The notes: a model not told the origin generated them from the letters alone. Counted from the first letter of the stretch, positions 33,964-42,633 are shown. The stretch is 42,708 bases of DNA from Nitrospirota bacterium (GCA_021790195.1 JAJYIF010000024.1:1-42708); one strand, 5' to 3'. A program made the numbers and translations.

Positions 33964-35169
33964 CTACTCATGCCGCAATGCATCAATAGGGTCGAGCATT
34001 GCTGCGCGTTTTGCAGGAAAGAATCCGAAGATAATACCGATGGCTGCGGAAAAAAGAAATGCCAGCACGTTTATGCCGGGAATGAAGATATATGGGACCT
34101 GCATGAGCCGGGCTGCGAAAAATGAACCTGCTGTTGCCAGGGCGATACCGATCAAGCCGCCAAGCGATGAGAGCACAACGGCTTCCACGAGGAATTGCAT
34201 AAGCACATCATATTCGAGAGCCCCGATAGCAAGCCGGACTCCGATCTCACGGGTTCTCTCCGTGACCGACACAAGCATTATATTCATAATTCCGATGCCG
34301 CCGACAAGGAGGCTGACCGCAGCGACCGCACTCAATAATGCTGTAAGCAGTTGAGTTGTTCCTGTAAGCATCTTTGCGATCTCCTTCATGTCCATGACGT
34401 TGAAGTTATCATCCTCGCTTGCCGAAAGATGACGCCTCTCCCGCATCAACGTCCTGATATCGCCCTGGGCTTTTTCGGTCGATGCCCCCTGCCTGACCGA
34501 CAGCTGTATCATGCCGACGTCCTGGTTGCCCGAGATGCGCCGCTGAAAGGTGCTCAATGGAATAAGCACAATATCGTCCTGGTCCATGCCCATAGTGCTC
34601 TGGCCTTTGGCTTCCAGCAAACCTATCACGTCGCAGGAAAGTTTTTGCAGGCGGATCTTTCCCCCCAACCCCCCTTGACCGCCAAAGAGTTTCTTGCGGA
34701 CTGTCTCGCCGATGATGCAGACTGCCGCGCCGCTGCGCAATTCGCTGTCGCTGAATTCCCTGCCGGCCTTGAGAGACCTGTTTGTCACTTTTAAATATTG
34801 GTTATTTGTTCCGGTCACCTGTGTTGTCCAATTCTGGTTGCCGAATATAGCCATAAGAGACTGGGATGATACGGGAGCCACGGCAGTGACTGAACTAATC
34901 TCTTTTGCGATAGCATCGGCATCACTTTCTTTGAAAGGAGCGCTGCCGCTGGACTGCCCGGGCCCCAGTCTTTTCCCCGGACTCAACATAAGCATGTTGC
35001 TTCCCATGCTCGCAATCTGCTGCTGGACCTGAACTGTAGCGCCTCTCCCGATAGTCACCATAGTGATTACAGCCGTAACGCCAATGACAATACCGAGCAC
35101 GGTCAGGAACGATCTGAGCATATTGCGTCTTATTGCGCGTAGAGCCAGCAATATTGTGTTCCATAACAT
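33964..35169 (-). CDS. MacB-type ABC permease of the tripartite exporter
   Basis: A 401-residue permease with one N-terminal helix (FLTVLGIVIGVTAVITMV), a periplasmic domain (MGSNMLMLSPG) and three C-terminal helices with GGIGIMNIMLVSVTERTREIG. It ends in ALRHE like its paralogue at 592-1842. In MacB of enterobacteria the ATPase is fused to the front; here it is the separate upstream gene, whose TAA overlaps the first base of this ATG (TAATG). With MacA and TolC homologues it forms a tripartite pump moving substrates from periplasm to outside. It is the last gene of the MarR-associated operon. Confidence 0.9.
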   Translation of the reverse strand: MLWNTILLALRAIRRNMLRSFLTVLGIVIGVTAVITMVTIGRGATVQVQQQIASMGSNMLMLSPGKRLGPGQSSGSAPFKESDADAIAKEISSVTAVAPVSSQSLMAIFGNQNWTTQVTGTNNQYLKVTNRSLKAGREFSDSELRSGAAVCIIGETVRKKLFGGQGGLGGKIRLQKLSCDVIGLLEAKGQSTMGMDQDDIVLIPLSTFQRRISGNQDVGMIQLSVRQGASTEKAQGDIRTLMRERRHLSASEDDNFNVMDMKEIAKMLTGTTQLLTALLSAVAAVSLLVGGIGIMNIMLVSVTERTREIGVRLAIGALEYDVLMQFLVEAVVLSSLGGLIGIALATAGSFFAARLMQVPYIFIPGINVLAFLFSAAIGIIFGFFPAKRAAMLDPIDALRHE

Positions 35170-35876
35170 TAGTCGGCCCTCCCGTTTTGCTTGTCTGTTT
35201 CAACCAGGCCGTCCCTGAAATGGATGACCCGCTTCGCGTATGCTGCCATATCGGGCTCATGAGTAATCATGATAATAGTAATGCCGTCCGTGCTGTTCAG
35301 CGTATTCAGTAATTGCATGATCTCACGGCTTCGCGCAGTGTCCAGGTTGCCCGTCGGCTCGTCTGCCAGGAGCACAGCAGGTTTCGTTACGATGGCGCGG
35401 GCGATGGCGACCCGCTGTTGCTGTCCTCCGGAGAGCTCGCCGGGCGTATGGGACTCCCATCCCTTTAGCCCCACAGTTTCCAGCGCCTTAAAGGCATCTT
35501 CACGTCGCTGGTGCGCCGGAGCACGCCGATAGATCAAGGGAAGCTCGACATTTTCAATCGCTGAGGTACGGGTTAGCAGATTGAACCCCTGAAATACGAA
35601 CCCCTGATAATAACGCCGGAGCAGGGCGCGTTGCCTGCGGTCCAATTTGCCGACATCCACGCCTTTGAATGAGTAGAGTCCGGAGGTTGGCGTGTCGAGG
35701 CATCCAAGGATGTTCATGCAGGTGGATTTCCCTGATCCGCTCGGCCCCATGATCGCCACAAACTCGCCTTCGTCTATACTGAGATCGACTCCTCGAAGAG
35801 CCTGCATTGAAGCAGTCCCTTTACCGTAGGCCTTAGTCACCTCCTTGAATTCTATAAGGCGCTGTCCGGTATTCAT
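35169..35876 (-). CDS. macB: MacB-type ABC ATPase of the tripartite exporter
   Basis: The 235-residue ATPase has Walker A GPSGSGKS, the signature LSGGQQQR, Walker [13 protein letters not shown] and the switch His in THEPD. The length is normal for a stand-alone MacB/LolD-type nucleotide-binding subunit. ATG 35876 overlaps the TGA of the adaptor gene (ATGA). It powers the permease encoded next; it could also serve the orphan permease at 592-1842. Confidence 0.92.
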   Translation of the reverse strand: MNTGQRLIEFKEVTKAYGKGTASMQALRGVDLSIDEGEFVAIMGPSGSGKSTCMNILGCLDTPTSGLYSFKGVDVGKLDRRQRALLRRYYQGFVFQGFNLLTRTSAIENVELPLIYRRAPAHQRREDAFKALETVGLKGWESHTPGELSGGQQQRVAIARAIVTKPAVLLADEPTGNLDTARSREIMQLLNTLNSTDGITIIMITHEPDMAAYAKRVIHFRDGLVETDKQNGRAD

Positions 35877-37159
35877 TTGGCGCCCGCAATAGTATCAACC
35901 ACCACTGCCATGCCGGGCTGGAGATTGCCGGTAAGAACTTCTGTGACGTCGCCACTTGTTGCCCCAGTCGTGACGGTGAGGGGGGATAGCTTGCCGTCTT
36001 TCAACATCCAGACTCTCGGCTGATTTCCGTCGGTAGTATTATCACTGCGCTGCTGCGTTCCGCTTGGCGGATGCGGAAGCAGGCTGCCGACTAAACCAGC
36101 GGATGGTTCTTTCTCCTGCTGAACGGGCGGGGTGAAGCGAAGCGCTGCGCTGGGGACCAGGGTGGCATTTTCGACTTTCTTGACCGTTACGTTGGCAGTG
36201 GCCGTCATCCCAGGTCGCAGAGACAAATCCGTGTTATCGACTTTCAAAACTGTTTCGTAAGTCACGACCCCCGAGGTCGTTGTGGATGCATAGCGGGCCT
36301 GGGTAATCCGTGCCTCGAAAGTCCGATCCGGATAAGCGGAAACGCTGAATGTGGCTTTCTGGCCTTCCCGTATTTTGCCTATATCGGCCTCATCGACATT
36401 TACGTGCAGTTCCATCTGTGTCAGGTCCTGGGCCAGAGTGAACAGGACCGGGGCCTGAAAGGACGCAGCCACTGTCTGCCCCGGCTCTATGCTGCGTGTC
36501 AGAACGACACCGCTGATAGGAGACCTGATGACCGATTTGTACATATCGGTCTCATTAGACTGTAAAGTAGCCTGGGCCTGGGAGACGGCAGCGGCAGCGC
36601 TGGCCGCATCAGCTTTTGCCCGCTCGAAAGCCGCTTCAGCGGCATCCATCTCTGACTGTGAAGGGACCTTGCCTTTGCTCAGTTCCCTTACTTTCTTAAA
36701 CTGGCCGAACTTGGCCTGCGTTTCTGAAACAGTCGCCTGGGCCTCCAAGACCTTCGCCTTTGCCGACTCCAATGCGGCCTTGGATTGGGTTATTTGCGCT
36801 TCGAGTTTCGATGTATCCAGCCTTGCAAGTATCTGCCCGACCTTCACCCTGTCGTTGTAGTTTACTTCAACGCTCTTCATGGTCCCGGATAATTCGCTGC
36901 CCACGCTGACGGTATTCGTAGGTTGCAGGGTGCCCGTGGCAGTTACAATGACTGTAAGCTCTCCGCGCCGGACCTGCTCGGTCTTATATTGAATTGCGGG
37001 TGTCTTGTCCGCCCTTTTCCAGATCATTATCGCTGCCACTGCCAAGATCGCTACTAAGGCAATTGCAAGATATCGCTTCAGCCGGTTGCTGAACATTTGG
37101 GAGCGGTGCATTCCCAGGGTCTCTGTAATATCCGGGTTCGGATCAACCTTAGATTTCAT
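35873..37159 (-). CDS. macA: MacA-type periplasmic adaptor (HlyD/RND family)
   Basis: A 428-residue membrane fusion protein: cytoplasmic tail, one helix (about 27-47, LAIALVAILAVAAIMIW), then lipoyl, coiled-coil hairpin (about 105-200, Ala/Gln/Glu rich) and beta-barrel domains (ISGVVLTRSIEPGQTV; LRPGMTATANVTV). It links the MacB permease to the outer-membrane channel. The start ATG 37159 lies just after the tolC-like stop, with GGAG eight bases upstream. An insertion of Pro, Ser and Thr residues near 350-380 is typical of this subgroup. Confidence 0.9.
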   Translation of the reverse strand: MKSKVDPNPDITETLGMHRSQMFSNRLKRYLAIALVAILAVAAIMIWKRADKTPAIQYKTEQVRRGELTVIVTATGTLQPTNTVSVGSELSGTMKSVEVNYNDRVKVGQILARLDTSKLEAQITQSKAALESAKAKVLEAQATVSETQAKFGQFKKVRELSKGKVPSQSEMDAAEAAFERAKADAASAAAAVSQAQATLQSNETDMYKSVIRSPISGVVLTRSIEPGQTVAASFQAPVLFTLAQDLTQMELHVNVDEADIGKIREGQKATFSVSAYPDRTFEARITQARYASTTTSGVVTYETVLKVDNTDLSLRPGMTATANVTVKKVENATLVPSAALRFTPPVQQEKEPSAGLVGSLLPHPPSGTQQRSDNTTDGNQPRVWMLKDGKLSPLTVTTGATSGDVTEVLTGNLQPGMAVVVDTIAGAK

Positions 37160-37160
37160 A

Positions 37161-38681
37161 TCAATTCTCCATTGCAAAGCTATTGTTTTCATCGGAAGCG
37201 ATTGATTTCCACCCGCCTCCCAGGGCCTTATACAGGCTGATGAGGTCGGAAGTCACGGCGGCCTCGCTCTCTGCAAGCTGTTCCTGGAAATTCAGGAGGG
37301 ACCTCTGCGCATCCAGGACGCTCTGAAAATCTATAAGTCCGGATGAATACTGATCTTGGGCAAGCTCGGCCGCCCGCTTCGCAGCCTGCGAAGCCTCAAA
37401 CAATGACTGTCTCCGGCTCTGCTCTTTCGCATATGCGATAAGTGCATTGTTGACTTCTTCAAGAGCTGAAAGGATTGAAGCCTCATACGTTATCAGCGCC
37501 TGCTCCTGAACCGCATTTTGAGCTTCGATGCTTTGGCGGACGCTTCCCGCGTTAAAGATATTCCACTTGAAACTCGGCCCATAACTATAGACCTTGCTCG
37601 ATGCGTTGAAAAGATTCGACAGGGAGAGCGCTTCAAGACCTATCGATCCGCTCAAGGTGAGTTTAGGGTACAGCTCGGCAGTTTGGACGCCAATACGGGC
37701 AGTCTCGGCAGCCAACTGACGCTCGGCGCGCCTGACATCGGGTCTGTTCCGAAGCATATCCGCAGGAATCCCGTAAGCTATCTCCTGTGATGCGACGGGG
37801 ATGGATTCTCGCTCGGCCAATTCTTTTTCTAAAGAACCGGGATTCAGACCCAACAATACCGCGAGGCGGTTCTTGGCTTTCTCAATACCCGTCTGTAGCG
37901 TAGGTATTTGTGCGTTAGTCTGTTCCAGGCTGTACTTTGCCTGTTCAACGTCGAGGTCTGTAGTCAGGCCCGCCTCGTAACGCCACCTGACGATCTGATA
38001 AGTCTCCTGCTGTGCATCGCGATTTTCTTCTGCGATCGAAAGTCTTGTCTGAAAGGAGCGAAGATCGACGTAATTTGATGCCACTTCTCCTATCAAACTG
38101 ACAAGAACATCGTTCAGATCTTCTTCACTTGCCTCCAGGTCCGCCTGCGAGGCCTCGACGGCCCGCCTTTTACCGCCGAACAAATCAAGTTCCCAGCTGG
38201 CATCGAAGCCTGCCGAATAGAGGTCGGATTCGGCGGCGCCGGCTTGAGCATTGCCGGCTGTCGATAGTGAGTTTGGTCCGGCAGCGACACCGGTTTGGGT
38301 GTTGCTATGAGTGTGCTGTACCGAACCCGAGGCATCGACAGAAGGGAACAGTGTGGCCCTGCTGATACCGCGGCGCGCCCTTGCCTCACGGACTCGCGCC
38401 CTGGCCTTTCGAAGATCGGTATTGTTCTTAACGGCGCGTTCAATAAGGCTTGTAAGTTCGGAATCATTGAGTGTCGACCACCATCGAGCAAGAGTTTTGA
38501 TATCTGCCCTCTTTGAATCGGAATGACCGACTGCTTCGCTGTTCCAATCGGCGGGCACCTGCACTTTGGGGCGGACATAGTTCGGGCCCACGGCGGCGCA
38601 GCCCGCAAGTGAAAGCGGTGTCAGCAATGCCGCAATTAATACGACTATCGCATTTCGGCTCATGAGGCTTCTGATTTTCAT
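37161..38681 (-). CDS. NodT-type outer-membrane efflux lipoprotein (TolC family)
   Basis: A 506-residue outer-membrane factor. The signal peptide ends with the lipobox LAGC, followed by AAVGPNYVRP, the NodT-family start. The rest shows the two TolC-type repeats rich in Ala, Glu and Leu (SLIGEVASNYVDLRSFQTRL; YEASILSALEEVNNALIAY) and NRPDVRRAERQL. It forms the exit duct for the MacAB pump. I chose ATG 38681 because GAGGAG lies 11 bases upstream and the lipoprotein signal fits. It is the first gene of the exporter operon, behind a promoter with a palindrome. Confidence 0.92.
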   Translation of the reverse strand: MKIRSLMSRNAIVVLIAALLTPLSLAGCAAVGPNYVRPKVQVPADWNSEAVGHSDSKRADIKTLARWWSTLNDSELTSLIERAVKNNTDLRKARARVREARARRGISRATLFPSVDASGSVQHTHSNTQTGVAAGPNSLSTAGNAQAGAAESDLYSAGFDASWELDLFGGKRRAVEASQADLEASEEDLNDVLVSLIGEVASNYVDLRSFQTRLSIAEENRDAQQETYQIVRWRYEAGLTTDLDVEQAKYSLEQTNAQIPTLQTGIEKAKNRLAVLLGLNPGSLEKELAERESIPVASQEIAYGIPADMLRNRPDVRRAERQLAAETARIGVQTAELYPKLTLSGSIGLEALSLSNLFNASSKVYSYGPSFKWNIFNAGSVRQSIEAQNAVQEQALITYEASILSALEEVNNALIAYAKEQSRRQSLFEASQAAKRAAELAQDQYSSGLIDFQSVLDAQRSLLNFQEQLAESEAAVTSDLISLYKALGGGWKSIASDENNSFAMEN

Positions 38682-38754
38682 TAAGTGCTTATCTCCTCTA
38701 TGTTTATCTTTATCAATATGCGTAGGGGCCAAATATGTTCTATTTATGTTATAT

Positions 38755-38789
38755 CCATTTGGCAATTATTGTAGTATGCAACTAAATGG
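38755..38789. promoter_or_regulatory. Candidate MarR operator at the exporter promoter
   Basis: An outer imperfect palindrome, CCATTTGG (38755-38762) and CTAAATGG (38782-38789), encloses a smaller one, TTGTAGTATGCAA (38769-38781). MarR-family sites are often short TTGnn-nnCAA palindromes. It covers the spacer between the -35 and -10 boxes of the tolC-like promoter, the place expected for repression. Confidence 0.45.
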
Positions 38790-38793
38790 ACAA
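38765..38793 (-). promoter_or_regulatory. Promoter of the tolC-macA-macB operon
   Basis: On the minus strand TTGTCC (38788-38793) is followed after exactly 17 bases by AATAAT (38765-38770). It lies about 85 bases before the tolC-like ATG and overlaps the candidate MarR operator. Confidence 0.5.
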
Positions 38794-38801
38794 AAATTTT
38801 T

Positions 38802-39275
38802 TTAATGAGAACCGTCACGCATCCCGAGAGCCAACTTTGATGCCAGCTCGATAAAGGTTTTGCGCTCACCCGGCGTTAACAGTTCGAGCATTTTAAAGGC
38901 AAGAGCGAGTTGATGTTCTCGCGCGTTATCGTGGAGCATCTTCCCTTTCTCACTTGGAGCAACGATGACAATCCTGCGGTCCCGATCGGAGCGCGAGCGC
39001 ACGATCAACCCTTTTTTCTCAAGGCGGTCGGTTATTCTCGTGACGGTGCTGAGGGGGGTATCAATAGCAGAGGCGAGCTCCGTCATAATAGTCTCTCCCT
39101 TTTCTCCAAGGAAGATCAAAACCCTGATTTCCGAAGGACTGAGCGCTAATTCCGGCAAAGGATGCTTTCCTAATTTCATCGGGGCTTCCATCAACTGAAC
39201 CATTGCCGACATCAGTTCACTCGCCTGCCTTTTCGTCTTTGCATCAGTATCGAGGGTTCTTTGTTTGGCTCCCAT
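38802..39275 (-). CDS. MarR-family transcriptional regulator
   Basis: A 157-residue winged-helix regulator with LALSPSEIRVLIFLGEKGETIMTELA, the recognition helix PLSTVTRITDRLEKKGLI and the wing RSRSDRDRRIVIV. It probably represses the tolC-macA-macB operon that starts 120 bases downstream on the same strand, and itself responds to a small ligand or oxidant. I chose ATG 39275 (MGAKQR), because a near-consensus promoter ends seven bases before it, which would give a leaderless mRNA. ATG 39299 is in frame but lies inside that promoter. There is no obvious ribosome-binding site for either. Confidence 0.88.
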   Translation of the reverse strand: MGAKQRTLDTDAKTKRQASELMSAMVQLMEAPMKLGKHPLPELALSPSEIRVLIFLGEKGETIMTELASAIDTPLSTVTRITDRLEKKGLIVRSRSDRDRRIVIVAPSEKGKMLHDNAREHQLALAFKMLELLTPGERKTFIELASKLALGMRDGSH

Positions 39276-39281
39276 ATTTGC

Positions 39282-39310
39282 ATTATACAATATTTCCATT
39301 TTGAAAGCAA
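39282..39310 (-). promoter_or_regulatory. Promoter of the MarR gene
   Basis: On the minus strand TTGCTT (39305-39310), a 17-base spacer and a perfect TATAAT (39282-39287). The expected transcription start falls at about 39275, the first base of the chosen ATG. Confidence 0.6.
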
Positions 39311-39364
39311 CTTTTTTTCTCTGGGCACTGGGATGGGTGGCAGGAATCAATCGGCGGCGCGAGT

Positions 39365-39393
39365 TTGACACCGGGCCATTGTCGTAGTAGCAT
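39365..39393 (+). promoter_or_regulatory. Promoter of the FAH/OYE genes
   Basis: Perfect -35 box TTGACA (39365-39370), a 17-base spacer, then TAGCAT (39388-39393). Transcription should start near 39400, just before the hairpin at 39404-39434. It is divergent from the MarR promoter about 55 bases away. Confidence 0.5.
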
Positions 39394-39403
39394 TTTCCAT
39401 AGA

Positions 39404-39434
39404 CGCATTCGCCGGTAAAAATCCGGCGAATGCG
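39404..39434 (+). promoter_or_regulatory. Perfect 12-bp hairpin at the 5' end of the FAH/OYE transcript
   Basis: CGCATTCGCCGG (39404-39415) and CCGGCGAATGCG (39423-39434) pair without mismatch around the loop TAAAAAT. No T-run follows, so it is not a standard terminator on the plus strand. It could stabilise the mRNA 5' end, act as an operator, or stop read-through in either direction. The ribosome-binding site follows at about 39446. Confidence 0.6.
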
Positions 39435-39457
39435 AATTTCTATGAAGAGGAACAATC

Positions 39458-40336
39458 GTGTACATAGTGAGTTACAGGAAACAAGGGCACTGGCGGGCGG
39501 GCATTGTAGGCGGTTCTCTTCTTGCGGATATCGCTATGCTGAGGCCGGCGCAGGGCCGGGCCGGCTATTCGGTGCGATCCCTGATCGAGGAGGGGGCAGA
39601 GGCAATAACCGAGACGCTGAAGCTGGCGGAGAAAGCTTTTGAGGTTGGGAGAGATTATCTAGTCCCTCTCGAAGAAGTCGAGCTGGGGCCGCCTGTTCCC
39701 GACCCAGATAAGATTATCTGCCTCGGCCTCAACTACTACGAACACGCCCGGGAAGTGAAGATGGAGATACCCGGCGTGCCGACGTTCTTCGCCAAGTTCC
39801 GCAATTCCCTTTGCGGTCCCTTCAGTCCTATTGTCCTTCCCCGGGTGAGCAAGCAGGTAGACTACGAAGGCGAGCTCGCATTTGTGATCGGCCGCCGCTG
39901 CAAGGACGTGCCGGAACAGGAAGCCCTCGGCTGCGTTGCCGGCTATACGATCATGAACGATGTGAGCGCGCGCGACCTCCAGTTTCAGACGAGCCAGTGG
40001 ACCGCGGGCAAATCTCCCGACACCTTTGCCCCCATGGGGCCCGGTATCGTACCGGCTTCTTTTGTGCCGGACACGCAGAATCTTCAGATCACCACCCGCG
40101 TAAACGGCATTACCCTCCAGAGCGGAAACACGGGTGACATGATCTTTTCGGTGAAACATACTGTAGCCTTCCTCAGTTCTATAATGACGCTTGAGCCGGG
40201 TGATATCGTCTCTACCGGCACGCCTTCAGGCGTTGGTTTCAAGCGGACACCGCCGCTCTTTCTCAGGGCCGGCGACGTCGTCGAGATAGGGATCGAGGGG
40301 ATCGGCGCCATACGCAATCCTGTTACTGGAGGATAA
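39458..40336 (+). CDS. Fumarylacetoacetate hydrolase (FAH) family protein
   Basis: A 292-residue member of the FAH family, which cleaves or hydrates 2-oxo acids in catabolic pathways. The N-terminal lid domain is followed by the core: IICLGLNYYEHARE, the metal site pattern DYEGELAFVIG, and MNDVSARDLQ, with a typical VSTGTPSGVGF near the end. The divalent metal ligands Glu, Glu and Asp all seem present. The start is GTG 39458, with AGAGGA about eight bases upstream. It shares a promoter with the Old Yellow Enzyme gene 44 bases downstream, suggesting joint action on a ring-derived or unsaturated oxo compound. The exact substrate cannot be read from sequence. Confidence 0.9.
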   Translation: MYIVSYRKQGHWRAGIVGGSLLADIAMLRPAQGRAGYSVRSLIEEGAEAITETLKLAEKAFEVGRDYLVPLEEVELGPPVPDPDKIICLGLNYYEHAREVKMEIPGVPTFFAKFRNSLCGPFSPIVLPRVSKQVDYEGELAFVIGRRCKDVPEQEALGCVAGYTIMNDVSARDLQFQTSQWTAGKSPDTFAPMGPGIVPASFVPDTQNLQITTRVNGITLQSGNTGDMIFSVKHTVAFLSSIMTLEPGDIVSTGTPSGVGFKRTPPLFLRAGDVVEIGIEGIGAIRNPVTGG

Positions 40337-40380
40337 GCCGGAAGGCCCGTCTATTTTTATGCGGGAAGGAGGTTTTTGTT

Positions 40381-41499
40381 GTGAGCGAACTCTTTGCATC
40401 GTTTAAGTTGGGACAGGTTGAGTTGTCAAACCGGGTCGTTGTCTCGCCGATGTGCCAGTATAGCGCAGACGACGGGGTAGCGGGTGATTGGCATATGCAC
40501 CACCTGGTCCAGTACGGTTACTCAGGGGCCGGGCTTATCACGTTGGAGGCAACGGGCGTTGAAAGGCGGGGCAGGATCACTCACGGCTGTCTCGGTCTTT
40601 ATTCGGATGCGTGTGAAACAGCACTCGCCTGCATTATCAGGTCCAGCAGGCGTTTTGCCGGACCCGCTCGCTTCGGCATTCAGCTTGCCCATGCGGGCAG
40701 GAAGGCCTCGGCGCATCTGCCCTGGAAAGGGGGCGGACCCCTGGGACCCGAGGACGATCCCTGGCAAACCGTTGCACCCTCGGCAGTTCCCTTTGCAGAA
40801 GGATGGCCAGCGCCTGGGGCCTTGAACGAAGACGGAATAGAACGGACATTGAACGCCTTTGTCGATGCGGCGAAAAGGGCTGCAAGGGCCGGCTTTGACG
40901 CTGTGGAGATTCATGCAGCCCACGGGTATCTGCTGCACGAGTTTCTTTCGCCCATATCGAACCGGCGGACAGATTCCTGGGGCGGAAGCCTGGAAAACCG
41001 GATGCGTTTTCCGCTCGCCGTGGTATCGTCCGTCCGGGCGGCATTGCCTTCCGGCATGGCGGTCGGAGTTCGCATTACCGGCACTGACTGGACCGAAGGA
41101 GGGTGGGGCATCGATGACGCGGTTGTGTTTGCACGCGAGCTGAAGGTGCTCGGCGCGGATTATGTCTGCGTCTCCTCGGGCGGCATCACCCATCCGCTTC
41201 AGGTCCCGCAGACTCAGGGATATAACGTGCCCATGGCGGCAAGGATAAGAAAGGAGACAGGGATGGCCACGCAGGTTGTGGGCATGATCCTGACCCCCTC
41301 GCAGGCCGAGGAGATTATCAAATCGGGGCAGGCGGACATGGTCTGCCTTGCACGTTGTTTTCTCGATGACCCACGCTGGGTCTGGCATGCGGCCGAAGAG
41401 CTCAACGCCCGTGTCCATTATCCCCCTCAGTATGAGAGGGCACGAAGGTCTGTCTGGCCTGGAGCCGGCATATTGCGGCCATTCAAAGATAGAGAATAG
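40381..41499 (+). CDS. Old Yellow Enzyme family NADH:flavin oxidoreductase (YqjM-like)
   Basis: A 372-residue FMN-binding ene-reductase. It has the YqjM-class start (VVVSPMCQYSADDGVAGDWH, with the redox-tuning Cys25), HAGRKAS, and the active-site stretch AAHGYLLHEFLSPISNRR followed by DSWGGSLENRMRF. It should reduce activated C=C bonds of enals, enones or xenobiotics with NAD(P)H. The start is GTG 40381, decided by a strong AGGAGG eight bases upstream. It follows the FAH gene by 44 bases. It ends 14 bases before the stop of the convergent SDR-like gene. Confidence 0.93.
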   Translation: MSELFASFKLGQVELSNRVVVSPMCQYSADDGVAGDWHMHHLVQYGYSGAGLITLEATGVERRGRITHGCLGLYSDACETALACIIRSSRRFAGPARFGIQLAHAGRKASAHLPWKGGGPLGPEDDPWQTVAPSAVPFAEGWPAPGALNEDGIERTLNAFVDAAKRAARAGFDAVEIHAAHGYLLHEFLSPISNRRTDSWGGSLENRMRFPLAVVSSVRAALPSGMAVGVRITGTDWTEGGWGIDDAVVFARELKVLGADYVCVSSGGITHPLQVPQTQGYNVPMAARIRKETGMATQVVGMILTPSQAEEIIKSGQADMVCLARCFLDDPRWVWHAAEELNARVHYPPQYERARRSVWPGAGILRPFKDRE

Positions 41500-41513
41500 A
41501 CCGTTGAGCCGTC

Positions 41514-42110
41514 CTACTTTATCGCGTCGATAACCTCTCCATTCATCGAGCCTTCGAGCGCCTTCACATATGCGCGCGCAACCACCTCGACAGGAGTTCC
41601 GATCGACGGGTCCATGTTGAATGCCTTCAATGTATCTATTACCCAATTCGGGCTTACCACATTTATACGTATGCCGCGAGGCATCTCCAATGCGGCCGCC
41701 CTGCCGAAGCCTTCGAGGGCGGCGTTCACCGGGCTGATCGCGGCAGAGCCTTTCATGGGCTTGCGGCTCAATATGCCGCTTGTGAGAGTGAATGAACCCT
41801 TGTCGTTTATATGATCCAGTCCGACGCGCACAAGGTTCACCTGTCCCATCAGCTTGTTGTTCAGGCCGAGCGCAAAGTCCGAATCCGTCAGCGTAGTCAT
41901 GGGGCCGAACTTGGCGAGCCCTGCCGCGCTTATCAGCGCATCGGCGCGTCCCACCGACTCGAACATCTTCTTGATGGATGCCTTGTCCGCAATATCGACC
42001 TTGATGGCTGATTTGCTGAAACTCACCGGCACCACCTCATGGCGGTCGCCGATCGCTTTTACAATCGCTTTTCCAATTGTCCCGGTTGCGCCAACAACAA
42101 TTACCTTCAT
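41514..42110 (-). CDS. SDR-fold protein lacking the catalytic Tyr-Lys (Lin1944-like)
   Basis: A 198-residue short-chain dehydrogenase relative. The nucleotide-binding motif GATGTIG (7-13), ISAAG and INVVSP are intact, and a Ser remains in TLTSGIL. Where the YxxxK pair should be, the protein has SPVNAALEGF, so neither the Tyr nor the Lys is present. A known subgroup (Lin1944-like) is like this and has no established reaction. It may be a degenerate enzyme, a cofactor-binding sensor, or use other residues. ATG 42110 (MKVIVVG) is chosen for its AGGAGG eight bases upstream. It converges on the Old Yellow Enzyme gene. Confidence 0.85.
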   Translation of the reverse strand: MKVIVVGATGTIGKAIVKAIGDRHEVVPVSFSKSAIKVDIADKASIKKMFESVGRADALISAAGLAKFGPMTTLTDSDFALGLNNKLMGQVNLVRVGLDHINDKGSFTLTSGILSRKPMKGSAAISPVNAALEGFGRAAALEMPRGIRINVVSPNWVIDTLKAFNMDPSIGTPVEVVARAYVKALEGSMNGEVIDAIK

Positions 42111-42437
42111 GTCTTTGTCCTCCTGGGAGATCTTGTTCAAGGTTTGATGTAACTGTTTAATAAAGTATAGCAGCAGGCTGAGAGTTTAAAAGGACATGTC
42201 AAAGGAACTGAACGGAATGAATGATTTGCCCGTCCGGATAAGGAACTATCGATGCCCCGAATCATGCACCGAGATCTACTTCTGATAATCTATAAGGATG
42301 GTAGTCCTGTGGGGTGGGCAGTTCAAAATCCCGAAAGGATAATTTTTCGGCGAATTATACTGCTGCAGCATAACAATGCCCTGCGTACTATTATATTCCA
42401 GAAAACCCAAAAACTGGACAATTATGCCCGATTTTGA
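42111..42437. other. Intergenic region before the right-hand promoter
   Basis: About 330 bases without a gene I can support. It holds the upstream region of the SDR-like gene and one weak inverted repeat (CCGAAA/TTTCGG near 42333-42352). A 61-codon open frame at 42252-42437 has no ribosome-binding site or recognisable features. Confidence 0.4.
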
Positions 42438-42467
42438 TTGACACCTCGACTTTTTGGGGAATATAAT
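42438..42467 (+). promoter_or_regulatory. Consensus sigma-70-like promoter
   Basis: TTGACA (42438-42443) and TATAAT (42462-42467), both perfect consensus boxes, separated by 18 bases. It points at the small membrane-protein gene starting at 42517. Confidence 0.7.
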
Positions 42468-42516
42468 GCTGCAAAGATTGAAGAAAGATAAAAGACAATG
42501 TTAGGAGTAATGAAAA

Positions 42517-42633
42517 ATGAAAAGATATAAGAACTTGATACTTTTATTAGTAGTGTTTGGTTTTATTCATCTACTTTTTACAGGTGCAGTTGTTCCTATA
42601 TTTGTGATTTTTCACGAGCATTCCCCCATTTGA
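42517..42633 (+). CDS. Short membrane-peptide gene, probably truncated by an insertion element
   Basis: 38 codons starting MKRYKNLILLLVVFGF, with one hydrophobic helix like a signal peptide or membrane anchor. AGGAG lies nine bases before the ATG at 42517, and a consensus promoter lies 50 bases upstream, so this start is real in my view. The last residues (HEHSPI) are encoded by the first copy of the repeat cluster that begins at about 42603. I infer that a longer gene was cut by the element and now ends in it. The original function is unknown. Confidence 0.45.
   Translation: MKRYKNLILLLVVFGFIHLLFTGAVVPIFVIFHEHSPI

Noticed and set aside
42252-42437. 61-codon open frame before the right-hand promoter
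   Set aside because: No start signal, no family features, and it ends at the strong promoter.
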